Source: Skeletonema tropicum (taxonomy: Eukaryota > Bacillariophyta > Thalassiosirophyceae > Thalassiosirales > Thalassiosiraceae). Taken from it: DNA of 64,000 bases. Of this stretch, positions 53,631-64,000 are shown piece by piece; position 1 is the stretch's first letter, and every line of letters begins with the position of its first letter. A program made the translations under genes and the position numbers. Below the pieces are notes generated by a model that was given only the letters and a program-made list of their open reading frames with translations, ran no database searches and was not told where the DNA came from. The stretch spans positions 250,001 through 314,000 of the forward strand of contig CM074135.1 of assembly GCA_037178625.1 (NCBI GenBank), written 5' to 3'.

Positions 53631-53912
53631 TCTAGGATTTGAGACGCCACGTCAATACTGGTCGGATTTTCACCATTACCATTATTTTTTGGTTTGAAGC
53701 CAAAGGTATGCTCTGTCGAACCGGTGAACAATTTGGACCTCGAACCCTCTCGCTGAGGCTGCGTGTGGCGACAAGTGAACGCTCAAGGTACTGCGTTCCA
53801 ATCAGAACCAAAACACAACAATTAACTAATCCAAATACACTTGACATTTTATTTCCATGAATTAAACACTTAATTATCTACCTACAAACTTGGCTGGTCG
53901 CCCACTAACAAT

Positions 53913-55076
53913 TTAAGAGTAAGAGCACTTGCTGCAGACAATCCAGAAGGTCTTGGTGCACTTGGGAGTGTGCCTGCACTTGGCATCAAGAAGCCAGTTA
54001 CACCTTGAGCAAGCAATGTTGCTGAAGCAAGAAACAACCCTGCACATATTCATACCCTTGCTCTCAATCCTGATGAAGTCCAGTCCCCTCACTCCATGGT
54101 CAATGTGGCTACACTCAAGCCTTGCAACACCAGATCCAATTGGCACCTTCATCCCCTCAGTTGTCTCTTTCTTTCCAGTAAACATCTCAGCACCTTTGAT
54201 GTGCAAGTACCACATCTTCTCCATGGGATCCAACACATACCCATCAGGAACACCAAGTTTCATTGCCCTGTCAATCATGTTGAACTTCTCAACCACATGA
54301 ATCCTGATTTGCATCCTGTAGGTAGTGACCACCTGCAACTTCCCATTCTCCCGTTGGTACTGCTTCACTGTCCATGAACCCCTTGGGTAACGCTTCCTCA
54401 CCTCCCCAGACTTGGGCTTCTGGGTCCTCTCTCCCTCAAGAGGAACATCCAACCACTGAGTAACCTCCACCTGCTCGCCAATAGCTTCATCGTACTCATT
54501 CACAATGTTCTTCTTGTAGGTATGGTGCAACGGATGGACTTGACCATTCATGTCCACGTAGACATCTGTAGGATTGGGGAAGTGACGGTAGTTCTTTTCG
54601 TAGAGGTACTGGAAGTAGTCAATCAAGTGAAGGTGCTTGAAGTCAGGATCATTCAGCACCAATTGAGTTCTGCACATGGTGTTGATGCCGGAAAACTCAG
54701 TCCCTCCAGTCCGTTCATTTGGTTTCAGATTTTTCACAGATGACGAAGTCACTTCTTCATGAAATGCGGACAACTCCTCCCTCATTTCTTGGGTTTGATG
54801 GACATTGGTTCTGCCATGGGGATACTCAGGAGAATGCTTGAGGCAAGTTGTGAAGAGGATTTTTAGTCCATGCCCGAGTGCATGCTCAAACATTGGTGAG
54901 TGATCTGACTCCGGAGCCCCTCCCTTCAATTCATCCTCCTCCACCTCCTCTTGGCTCAAACTCAATCTCGACTCTTGCTGAGCCTCTACCGAGCTTGTTA
55001 TTGGGCTGGCATCGATGACTGGAAGCAGTGGATCATCAAGACTAGCAATTTTATCGTCGTTGTCTTTCTCCTCCAA
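53913..55076 (-). CDS. Unknown protein, 387 aa, Cys-rich C-terminus; possibly transposon-derived
   Basis: The intact frame starts MEEKDNDDKIASLDDPLLPV. The acidic N-terminus is followed by a central region (YFQYLYEKNYRHFPNPTDVY, VRKRYPRGSWTVKQYQRENG, MWYLHIKGAEMFTGKK) and a final cysteine cluster (CFSNIACSRCNWLLDAKCRH, CSKC) arranged like a zinc ribbon. An acidic N-terminus and terminal zinc cluster are seen in several domesticated or active DNA-transposon proteins, but no catalytic motif is visible, so this is only a suggestion. Ends CSKCSYS before TAA. It could equally be a diatom-specific gene. Confidence 0.55.
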   Translation of the reverse strand: MEEKDNDDKIASLDDPLLPVIDASPITSSVEAQQESRLSLSQEEVEEDELKGGAPESDHSPMFEHALGHGLKILFTTCLKHSPEYPHGRTNVHQTQEMREELSAFHEEVTSSSVKNLKPNERTGGTEFSGINTMCRTQLVLNDPDFKHLHLIDYFQYLYEKNYRHFPNPTDVYVDMNGQVHPLHHTYKKNIVNEYDEAIGEQVEVTQWLDVPLEGERTQKPKSGEVRKRYPRGSWTVKQYQRENGKLQVVTTYRMQIRIHVVEKFNMIDRAMKLGVPDGYVLDPMEKMWYLHIKGAEMFTGKKETTEGMKVPIGSGVARLECSHIDHGVRGLDFIRIESKGMNMCRVVSCFSNIACSRCNWLLDAKCRHTPKCTKTFWIVCSKCSYS

Positions 55077-55711
55077 GCATTTGGGGCAACGTTTTCAGGC
55101 TGTGGGCTGCAACTCAGGTCACGTTGGAGCTGCAACTCAGGTAACGTTGTGATCACGTGATTCAACTCTGGTTAACGTAGGAATAGTAATAATCCAAGAT
55201 CCTTTCCATCACATATTGTGAAATCCATTATGAACGTGACATCCCAGATCTTTTGCGCGTGCGTAGGTAAATACGGCTGGAGGGCATGGGGCGTGCCCCC
55301 AATGAGACAACTTGCCCGCCTGTAAAACTTCCCGCCGAGAGAGGCAATCTCGACTGTCGGCGCTACGCTATGATGCAATATTACATCAACTTCACAACGC
55401 ATAAATCGCCGCTGATGGTAGGTCAAATAGTAATCTGGAGTGCCCGCAAGACCAAAATTTTATGCAGATTTCAATTTTGCACTCCACGGGCTGGTAGATG
55501 CAACGGTCGCTTTCGTATTATTACATAGTTAGTACGATGCTTATGATTTTGCACATTTTTCACCACCTCACTTCACTATCATCATATAAATCCACTTATA
55601 GTGCACAAATGCCATTCCATAGCAGTTTATCAATCAAATACTATTTAGAATGCATCAACATATATTTATTTATGTGCAAATCAAACAAATATTAATCAAT
55701 CGCAATCATCG

Positions 55712-56500
55712 TCATTTCCTTCTTGGTGGCATGCGCCCCGTACCATCCCAAGGGAAGTCTTCTTCGTACAACTCTTCAGGTACAGTGCAAGTGTCCCAAA
55801 CTTTGACGTTGTTGTCTCTCATCGCTCTTCCATTAACATCTCTTGTTATCACTAATTGATGATATTGCCTCCAAGCATCATCTGCATACTCCCTACCACA
55901 TTTCCTACATCGCATCTTTGATTTCTTTCTCTTCCTTGGCTGGGGTACGGCAGTAACAGGCCTGGGCTCATCTGCATCACCATCATAGTTTGTTGCAGTT
56001 ATTTGCTAGTCCTCAGTATCCATTGTATCTGTAAAGGGATGCGCAACTGCCGGCATTTCAGGTTGACCAAACTCGGGAAGATACGTGACAGCTGTAGCTC
56101 GATTGGTGTGCTTATCGTGCAACACTGTGATAGCCGGAGTGTGAGGACGAAGAATGGCTGCCTCTACCGCCCTCCTCTTCATAGATTTATAGGCATCCTG
56201 AAGATGACTGGCTCTTTTGTACGTCAATGCTGGCTTGGAATGACCAAGAGTATCGACCCAGCTGTTCCAACTTGTAGCGAAGTCAGACAATCTTATTCCA
56301 GAGTAGTTATCGGCTTCATAATCTGTTCCTCCCTGGAAGTTACCGCCATTGTCTTTAAAGTATTTCCACTCGTCATTTGAATGCATTCTCTCTGTCGAAC
56401 GATTTCTTCTAGAGAGTTTCGACAACCAACTCGAAGAAGGAGGCATATCGATGGCAGCCTCCACTCCAGCATCAAGTCCATCATCGGAGAGATCATCCGC
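55712..56500 (-). pseudogene. Gene with one in-frame TAG; C-terminal CxxC protein, possible transposase remnant
   Basis: Reading down the minus strand, the frame GVEAAIDMPPSSSWLSKLSR...FATSWNSWVDTLGHSKPALT...FTDTMDTED meets TAG at 56006-56008 and continues in the same frame: QITATNYDGDADEPRPVTAV, PRKRKKSK, MRCRKCGREYADDAWRQYHQ and ...PWDGTGRMPPRRK. Coding character on both sides of the stop shows one gene. The basic stretch followed by CRKCGREY is typical of zinc-knuckle tails of DNA-transposon proteins, but the family is not identified. The 5' end is undefined: an in-frame stop lies near 56520. Confidence 0.5.
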
Positions 56501-56824
56501 AGCTGTGCTGCCGCCATACTGTCGAGCTCATCATCTACATCGGAATCGTCACCAACCTGGCTTGGCGCTTATGTGGTATCGATAATGCCAAAGGACTTAC
56601 CAGTGCACTGTAATGACTTTGATGATAAGTACCCTCTCCGGAGCGTCGCTCGGCGTCTCGTAGCATGTAGTGGCCGGCGAGTTTTCTCCTCTTTTTTTCT
56701 CCCCTTTTTTCGCCCCCAAATTTGTTGAAGCCCACAGCCTGAAAAAATTGCCGCATTTGGGCAAGTTCAGATCCAGCTTGCCCAGTAAACAGCTCATGAA
56801 TACCATCCTAAACTAATCACTTAT

Positions 56825-57847
56825 TTAAAAAAAAAAATCAAAGGTGAAGCCTTCATCGTCACTGTCTTCCTCCTCCGTATCAGAAACATCTTCCTCGTCC
56901 TCCTCGTCCTCCTCATCCTCCTCATGTTGCTGCTGCTCCTCTTCTGCTCCATTACTCTCACAATTAACGCTATTTCTACTCTCTCCACTCTCTGAGTTGT
57001 AGTCATAAGTTGATCCTTGTACAGAGACTATGTTTCCTGTGTTGAGCTTGCCCTTTGCTTCACATTTGACCTCTCTCTTAGGTACTTTGGCGTGCTCCAC
57101 ATCATAATACACACAGCTCCTTTTACGAGCAAACACCTGATTTCGGTTGGTAGTGCCATGAGAGTTGCGATCGCAGTATTTTGAGTTGGAACATGATTTT
57201 GCAGCAGAGAAATATGGCGAATTTTCTGCCTCCTTCTCCTCTAAACAAACATCACCTTCTTTTGAACAAGTTGGTTGTGCTTGTGTGTTCGTAATGGGTG
57301 AGCTCTTGTTTCCATCAGCTTCTTTGCCACAATTATTATCTGCCCTGTATTTGATACGGTCGGCAATGATTCTTGACTCGATAGTAATGTCATTCTCTCC
57401 TGAATCTGAATATTGAACAGTATATACAACTTTCTGGACCCCATCGATGCCCTTTTCACTCTCCGAAAACAGTACAACGCCATCCAAAGTTTCGTCCGTG
57501 CCTATTTTTGATACCCTGACTGGAGAACCAATACCATAGATCAGCTGGTCTTCATAAAAATATATATCATGCGCATCGGATGTCTCGGGTGTCACCTTGA
57601 CCTTGTACACCCGTCGACCATTTTCAAAGTGCATAAATACTTCTTCAACTTGTGTACTCTTTGCTTGCAGAAGCTTTGCTTCGTGTGAGCACCGCAGGTT
57701 ATGCAATACCTTGCATCCTACAGGAAATTTCGACATGGAAACGAACTTGGGCGCAAGTGGTTGGAGTTTGTCGATATCAATATCAACGCCAAAAATATCA
57801 ACGCCAGCGTTCTCATAATTCATTTTGAAAGGTGCCACTATTTCCAA
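56825..57847 (-). CDS. Unknown acidic protein, 340 aa
   Basis: Open frame MEIVAPFKMNYENAGVDIFG. Residues ~40-175 look like two small beta-rich modules (FPVGCKVLHNLRCSHEAKLL, FMHFENGRRVYKVKVTPETS; IGSPVRVSKIGTDETLDGVV, VVYTVQYSDSGENDITIESR), with the spacing of Tudor-like or chromo-barrel-like folds (G..V......G.V......Y.V.Y.DG). The rest is low complexity and ends in a Glu/Asp run and FDFFF. If the modules are Tudor-like, a chromatin-reader role would fit; that is inference from pattern only. Confidence 0.55.
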   Translation of the reverse strand: MEIVAPFKMNYENAGVDIFGVDIDIDKLQPLAPKFVSMSKFPVGCKVLHNLRCSHEAKLLQAKSTQVEEVFMHFENGRRVYKVKVTPETSDAHDIYFYEDQLIYGIGSPVRVSKIGTDETLDGVVLFSESEKGIDGVQKVVYTVQYSDSGENDITIESRIIADRIKYRADNNCGKEADGNKSSPITNTQAQPTCSKEGDVCLEEKEAENSPYFSAAKSCSNSKYCDRNSHGTTNRNQVFARKRSCVYYDVEHAKVPKREVKCEAKGKLNTGNIVSVQGSTYDYNSESGESRNSVNCESNGAEEEQQQHEEDEEDEEDEEDVSDTEEEDSDDEGFTFDFFF

Positions 57848-60512
57848 TATTCACGAACTCGACTCCACTCTTAGAGCTTGACTTGAGGTTGGTAGTTTGT
57901 TGTTCGCATAATGACCTTAGGCAGGTAGGGTGAGCAAGGTGAATGAATGCAATACACAAGTAGGTAGTGAATAGAAGTAGGCAAAAAATGCCAACCATGA
58001 CGTACTTTAAGATTTCCGTTAATTTTAGAAGTAGGCAAAAAATGTGTGATATCCGCGAAAAGCACTTGGCGAGTGCTACGACACAGGGCCATAAAGAAGG
58101 GCTGCGTGTCGCAGACAGACCACTCATATCATCCCGATTGTTCTTCGTCTATGTATGAGAGGTACAGTAGATTCGAAATACTTACAGTTAGCTAGTAGCA
58201 AAATTCAAAATTCAAAATCGGTAGGTCGGCTGTTTGTCGGAATCACAACGATTTCGTCTGCTAGTCGGCGCGCCATTCGACGCACGACGCAACTTCCCTC
58301 GACAAAAAAAGAGCCGCACCATGACAGCCTCACACCCTACTACCCTCATTACACAACTAAATGTCAACATTCCGAAGTAATAATGTACATTCTAGACCAT
58401 TTTTTGACGCTGAATTCAATGGTTTTATCGGTGGCTCGCCATATTCAGCAAAAAGAGACGTTTGACCGCCACAATAGCGGTGGTGATTTTCATCCCCTCC
58501 GCCGCAGAGCACCTGTTGCCAGTAGCATAAAGGCGTCGTTTCGGTCCATGAAACAGCAAGTAAGGTTGTAGGGGCGACCAATGTTATATATATGGACGGA
58601 ATATGCGCGAATTAACCGGGTGTGGGTCTCATGCAACGCCTATCCAACCTACCAAATCTATGAAGTCAATTTAGAAAGATTTCCACAATTTATCTCCATC
58701 AATAGTGGGTATATATCTGACACAAAACATGTTGAAACCGCACCATGGATCACAGTTGTCTTGTCTACTATATGATAATCAAGATTGTTGAGGTGGACTG
58801 CTCCATCTTACCACAGTGACTACTGCAACCCGGTTTCCTCGACAACTACTGATTGTGGGTTATGAGAAGCCCACCCGAAGACGCCTACACGAGTGTTGTG
58901 GCATGATAATGACGTTTCCTCAATGTGCAATTGGGAACCTTTCGCCTCATCAAATCAACAGCCATCTCTTGTGCGCCTTTTGCTGTGGTTGGAGACAATG
59001 TTACAACTGTTATCAGTGCCTTTCCTACGAAGTCTCATGGAATGAGAGGCCAGATGATCGACATAAAACTCCATGATGGCGTAGATGTTGCGTGCAATTA
59101 ATGAATCCGAGTAAGCTAAACAATTATCATAGCTTACAGATGGAGTTATTAATGATCTGCTACTATTATGTTATCTAAATTACATAAACATGAGCATCTT
59201 ATGACATGCCTGGTATGTGCAGATTTTCATGTGTGTGTGCGTCACCTGCAATTATCATCAAATCCACTTTGAATTAGACGCTACAGCTTACATAATCGGA
59301 ATCAGCGTGAAAAATTGGGTTAGGGAGTGTCTTCTTAGTGTTGATGGAGGGTATATGGGATCGATAATGCTATGGTTTGCCTTCGGATTCGTCATGTCAG
59401 ATGCACTTTTTCAAGATTTTTTTACTGTTCGTGCGTAAGTACCTCAAATATCGAGGCAATTGAACGGAGCACCACCACCAGCCGTACAAAATACATTCCA
59501 AACAGTATAAATAGAAAGTTATTAGTCTTTCAACTTAAAGCATCGGCATATTATTGGCCAATATTGGCGTAGTAATGCCAGATTTTCTGCGACGCAACAA
59601 GATTTGGCTGGGTGTTGGGGAGAAAAATACCTATAAAAATCCATAATATCACTTGTTGTGTTCGATATTGGATTTTCTATCCGTGCGGCGCCGCATCGCC
59701 GCATAAGCTTGGGGTCACCAACTCAATGGACACGCCGCTTTTTTCTACGTACGTAGGACGATTCCTATCGTAGGTACTCCCACCAAATTCGGCGAGGAAC
59801 ATGTTTTTTTTAATGTCACAACAGACACAGCTCACAAAATACTAATTTTTACCCTTGCTATTTTGGCAACGCTTATGGAGAGACATCATCGACAATAATA
59901 AGTAAAGCAAGACTCATTCTAGACCAAAATTTCACATAGAATTCGGTTATCCCCTTGGTAGTGGTCGAATTTCAACGTGGGAGTCAGTACGAGACTTCTC
60001 AGGTCCCACTAACAATTTAACTAGGGCCACATTTAAGGTACCTCTGCAAAGCCAGATAATCAACTGTTAATTTCAACAAAGGATCTTAATATGCATAGAT
60101 GCAATTAGGCTTCATCAAACTGCCTTCTCCACCTAATACAGTCGAGCTACGGCGACATCTCACTTTCGCTTGTAAATTTGATCATTTTGTTAGTGATTTA
60201 CTAATTTAGACGGATATTTTTTGTTAGTGCGCCAAAGCACGAGCGCGTGACCAGAAATCCTAATCGGCAAGCTTATGCGGCGAATGGCGCGTCGACTCGC
60301 CTGGAGAGCATCGGTGAGAGGATCAACGACGGCAAGACCGTTATTGCTACTTGACACGTGTGAACAAAAAGGATGATTGTCGGAACAGTATCAGGTACAG
60401 TACCGGAGTCATAGTCCTGAGACAGTTGCTTAGTTCAGGCTAAATCAAAAGTAAGGGGATGGGGCAACGCATGGCTGAGTTGTCGAGCTATTCCAAGTCT
60501 TGGTCCAAGTAA
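57848..60512. other. Intergenic region without recognised genes
   Basis: Open frames are short and without recognisable content. A GTAGGCAAAAAATG phrase occurs twice, at about 57979 and 58030, flanking a GACGTACTTTAAGATTT phrase that resembles the ends of the dispersed repeats at 25909-25985 and 28350-28425. At 59746-59775 the inverted pairs CTACGTACGTAG and CCTATCGTAGG form small hairpins. Confidence 0.4.
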
Positions 60513-61192
60513 GTGGTTGTAAGTCGGAGCTATTCCGGAAAGATGAGGTCCGATCGGACTACCACTCTGACTTATCTCTTTCTCACATATTCTATGATGA
60601 ATCAACATGTATTGCTAGGATATGAGAGTGAGAAGAAGAGGGTTCGGGATCACGCCAAGAGGCAAAACCCTGACACTTGGACCTGTCGGACTGTTGCGGA
60701 ACCTCAGCTCGACTATCAGATGCAATGCATTCCTGTGCTTGGAAAAGACAGAGGAGGCCTGTCTGCTCAAATTCGGGTGGCGACGATCAGTCGATGCAAG
60801 ATCCCTTCATGCCCAAACTCTTGCGCCTTCAAGCCCCACACAAGGACACCGCTACGAGGTACAAGGTCGACATCACCCGAGTGATGGGTCTTCCTGAGAC
60901 TATCTACCCGGCGGACCACAACCAATACGTGACAGCCAATCATTTGTGTCATTGTGGCGAGTCTTCGGTCGGCTGGCGGAGCCAGTGTGTTAGTCCTCTT
61001 CACGTCTGCTACTCCACGCTTGCCATCAACAAGGGACGGAACGGCTGCGCAGGTCCTGACCACGGTTGCTGCCACAAGCTTCGGCAGGTGCATTATTCCT
61101 GGACCATACTCTGGAAACTTCACAATTGTTCCCTGAACCCCTCTCTTTTACTTTCAGCTGATAGATCAATCAGTAGATCAATCAGCATGTAA
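60513..61192 (+). pseudogene. Decayed coding sequence, possibly retroelement
   Basis: Three overlapping frames each carry part of one degenerate sequence (AEPQLDYQMQCIP, RRSVDARSLHAQTLAP, ITRVMGLPETIYPADHNQYV), suggesting an indel-ridden gene of about 500 bp. No motif is strong enough to name the family; the neighbourhood (reverse transcriptase debris at 62.9-63.9 kb) suggests a mobile element. Confidence 0.3.
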
Positions 61193-61199
61193 GTAAATA

Positions 61200-62474
61200 A
61201 AGGGAGTGTTAGAGAACCCCTCTTGTTTAATGTGAGATTCTCTCTCTAAGATATTCTTTAGGAAGAGGAGACGACTACTTCAAGTGTAATGTTAGCAACA
61301 AAATTTCGTTCCCATATCAACTTTCTCCTCTCTTTCTGCTTTAAGTATTCATACCTTGGTTTCAAAACAATCAATTAAGTACTTCACTTCACCTCACCTC
61401 ATAGTATGGTATGATTGTCCTCTCTGACCACCATCGACTATTGCTATTGCGGGGCTTGGTCGAAGATACAAATAATAAATGCTTTACCGTAATTGTACAT
61501 TACATATCAAAGCAGAGGAAGACGACTCAGACCTCTCAGCGTAACCAAATTCTTCAAAGATCACTCTGCTCCATGAAACAAACGAACACAATAATTTTTC
61601 AGCCTGAAGATCAGGATCTCCTGACGATTGATTTTACCCAGCAGGCCAAAGGACCGACGATTGATGAAGAAAGATGAATTGACACAGTTCAGACGATGAC
61701 AATCTGGCAGAAGCGGAAGCGGAAGCGGAAGCGGAACCTCCCTCGATCCTTAGATCCCTGTATAGCATAATGCGTGTTAGAATAGACGATATAGGAGTTT
61801 GTCCCAGCGGTAGTCATACCGGGACCGCTTACTCCTTACTTGGCTTGTTCTAGCTCGACTCTCGACGGCACGTCGACCAACGCTCTTGTCCGCCCGAATA
61901 CACAATAGAAGTAAATAGTAAAACCCCCTTTACTGTGTGGTGTTGTTCCATATAACGTACGTCCTTAGACGGTTGGAACGGCATCCACTAAACACTTCTA
62001 TTACCGTAATTGTAACAATGCGCCATTGTAAGTAGTGTCATTAATGGCCAAGCTCCTTGGGAAGTCTCTTGCTTCTTGGATGATGATAACACTGCAGTTG
62101 TATCCCCTCGAGCCTTAAGAAAGATGAAAGAATGTGCTTGTCTAATGGATATAGTGAGTAATTTTCTAACAAAGCTTCAAAATCTACCATAACTGCATTT
62201 GGTTTGCTTTCATTCAAATGGCCTTGAAAGCTGCTCGGAGGCCTGTTCAACCAGAAACCGGAGTGCAGTGGTTGACTCTTTAGCAGAAGAGCAGGCAAGT
62301 ACATAGATGTAGCAGATGTAGGAGAGTAAGAGTGGTGTAAGATGATGTGGGGTAAACAAGTGTAACATAGGTAACAAAATGTCTCTCAGTCGAATATTGT
62401 TACACAACAGATAGATTATATATTACAATTTGTACCAGCGAGTCATCAGCGATCGTTACAATCTGTGTAACAGA
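61200..62474. other. Intergenic region without recognised genes
   Basis: AT-rich, with a short GGAAGC hexamer run near 61712-61735. No convincing genes. Confidence 0.4.
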
Positions 62475-62545
62475 GCGCCGATGGTGTAGTGGTAACATAA
62501 ATGCCTTCCAAGCATTTGCCCTGGGTTCGATTCCCGGTCGGCGCA
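62475..62545 (+). tRNA. tRNA-Gly (anticodon UCC)
   Basis: 71 nt with the discriminator A. Acceptor GCGCCGA/TCGGCGC is perfect, the anticodon stem AATGC/GCATT encloses CTTCCAA (anticodon TCC, reading GGA), and the T arm is CTGGG-TTCGATT-CCCGG. There is no intron. A TTTTT run at 62551-62555 can terminate polymerase III. Confidence 0.95.
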
Positions 62546-62779
62546 TCTCATTTTTGCTTTTGCATAGCTCAGTACTCCCACACCAAATGTGATGTTGTTG
62601 TTCTACTAATCTTTGTTCATCTGTCTCTCCCATTCTCTTTTGTCTGCCAATAAGGTTCGTTCATGTTTCGGAGGAGTTGACTCTATTGTAGTGGAAACTT
62701 TGTAACACAATAATCTATGTGACGAATTGTGTGACGAATTGTGAAGGGTCCCGACATCGGTCAAGACAAGTCTGCTTGT

Positions 62780-63909
62780 ACTTACGGATTTTCTCCCTCT
62801 CTTGTAGCTTCAACTTCAAGACGGACGAAGGTGCCTTGTTACGGTAGGATCGGCAGTCCGTGTCAGTAATGCGAGTGTCGAAGACAGTTTGACACTGTCT
62901 CTGCTAGATATAGAAGTGGGAGACTGGGAGACCATCACGTCTCCGCGTTCTTCCTTTGTTGTCACTTGGGTCAACCCATCAGTCGTTGCGTTGTGCTGTT
63001 GCGTGGCATTTTCGGCATTTGCTGCGGGAGCATCCTCTTCAGCGGGGCGTGGGTACCTGAGTAGATAAAAGGTTCGTATTCAACAGCGCCGGGAGTAAAG
63101 GCTTCCTTGCATAAGGAGCCAAATTCCGTCATGACATCATCGTGGCGGCAATGAACGAGACAGCCCACCTTGCATTGGATTGGAAGACATGTTCAACCAT
63201 AATTTTTGCACCACATCCACATCCATCGCATAGGTCCGGCATATCCAGCGGCTCAAGGTTCTACTGGAGACGTAGGTTGTCTCAAAACTCTTCCGCTGAC
63301 AGAGCTGTGCCATTGAGGCGGTTTGGGATTGGGACAGTCGTCAGCCAACATCCAGAATCCAGTTTCACAGATCCGTTCCAACCTCCTCTTATCACCTGGT
63401 TCCTCCCTTCCAAACTGGGTGAGAAAGTACTCAACATCAGTCTGCTTCACCATCTGTGAGTCAAACTTTGCCATCTCCACCACTTTCTTGTGGGGGATCT
63501 CGGATCTCGTGCAGAGGGCCCGACGCTAGTCGACCAGGTGCTTCACCGACTGTCGCGACGTGTTGAAGCAATTCTCACTGATTGTTCCACCACACTAATA
63601 GAGAGCAGGTGTCGCAACTTTCCATTTCCAGATAGTTCCAATGGCGAGGTGCCAACGAAGGTGGGATTGGTTCAATCGGCACAAGAAGGGATCCCACGTT
63701 GGGCAAAATACGCGATAGATATGCCACATTCTGAAGGGACGGAGCAAACGCAGAATAAGCCGCCACGCGTTGTGTGTAGGCACCAAGGTACCAGTGACTA
63801 CGTCCGTAACTCAGTTCCGGAATTTTGGCCGCTCCAATGGCAGCTTTTGCAGCTTCCTCGTCTTGCAGGCAGCGTACAAACATGGTGGGATTTGTCTAGT
63901 CCAGGATAG
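62780..63909 (-). mobile_element. Decayed reverse transcriptase of the diatom non-LTR family
   Basis: In order on the minus strand: AYSAFAPSLQNVAYLSRILP (a linker found before the C-terminal part in this family), a frame with KQTDVEYFLTQFGREEPGDK, then HDDVMTEFGSLCKEAFTPGA followed by VEYEPFIYSG. The last matches the R/CHDDV..EFG.L...A.TP.AV..EP pattern also seen at 39674-40156. Several shifts separate the pieces. The stretch 62780-62960 resembles the flank of the 39.4-39.7 kb fragment (TTTTCTCCCTCTC, TACGGTAGGATCGGCAGTCC), so both derive from the same element. Confidence 0.65.
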
Positions 63910-64000
63910 CATCCAATATACCTTTTCGTTGAGAAGCTGAAGCATAGAGTTAGAGTAGCGTTATCAGATGTATTACCGAATGGTTAGTTTATGCCCGTCT

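Noticed and set aside
56006..56008. In-frame TAG, and in-frame TGA at about 50788, as evidence of a variant genetic code
   Set aside because: The long intact genes here end normally at TAA or TGA, and the interrupted genes have other signs of decay.

Overview
This is eukaryotic nuclear DNA, most likely from a centric diatom of the Thalassiosira/Skeletonema kind. That assignment is inferred. It rests on a spliced gene with short GT-AG introns (75-110 bp), polymerase III tRNA genes with T-run terminators, and a set of families I associate with diatom genomes: BspA-type LRR_5 proteins, MYND/RING/Sel1 proteins, WRKY19-like Cys/His repeat proteins and a characteristic non-LTR reverse transcriptase. 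The standard genetic code fits the open frames. There is one 500-base assembly gap at 1014-1513.

Layout. 1-1013: short tandem and direct repeats. 1514-11069: about four head-to-tail copies of a 2.3-kb unit, each holding the 5' part of a helicase gene; the last copy runs into the complete five-exon SEN1/senataxin-like helicase gene (10234-15061). 14.5-17 kb: helicase tail and an LRR_5 gene, a block that reappears inverted at 29.8-31.7 kb. 17-29.4 kb: a gene-fragment graveyard with a Sel1-family remnant, a transposase remnant, a MITE-like element, a frameshifted zinc-finger gene, LRR_5 pseudogenes and a MYND/RING/Sel1 pseudogene. 22.7-24 kb, 32.1-34.3 kb and 45.2-47.6 kb: three minus-strand genes sharing an unrecognised N-terminal domain of about 200 residues. 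One of them continues into AWS/SET/post-SET (a histone methyltransferase) and another into a lysine-rich tail ending in an MBD-like domain. A broken fourth copy lies at 53.2-53.4 kb.

34.6-45.1 kb is a complex amplified region. A block carrying a tRNA-Val(UAC) gene occurs twice directly and once inverted, plus one truncated copy. Two 2.4-kb nearly identical arms (37894-40292 and 42324-44726) form a large inverted repeat around a spacer with a decayed non-LTR retrotransposon. 48-57.8 kb holds an intact LRR_5 gene, a WRKY19-like repeat gene with two in-frame stops, and three genes of unknown function (one broken). 57.8-64 kb is gene-poor, with a tRNA-Gly(UCC) gene and decayed reverse transcriptase sequence.

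There is no operon-like organisation. The genes that plausibly work together are the chromatin/RNA-related ones: the SET protein, the MBD-like protein and the SEN1-like helicase. The dominant theme is segmental duplication and decay. The best candidate for something undescribed is the shared N-terminal domain on the putative chromatin proteins.
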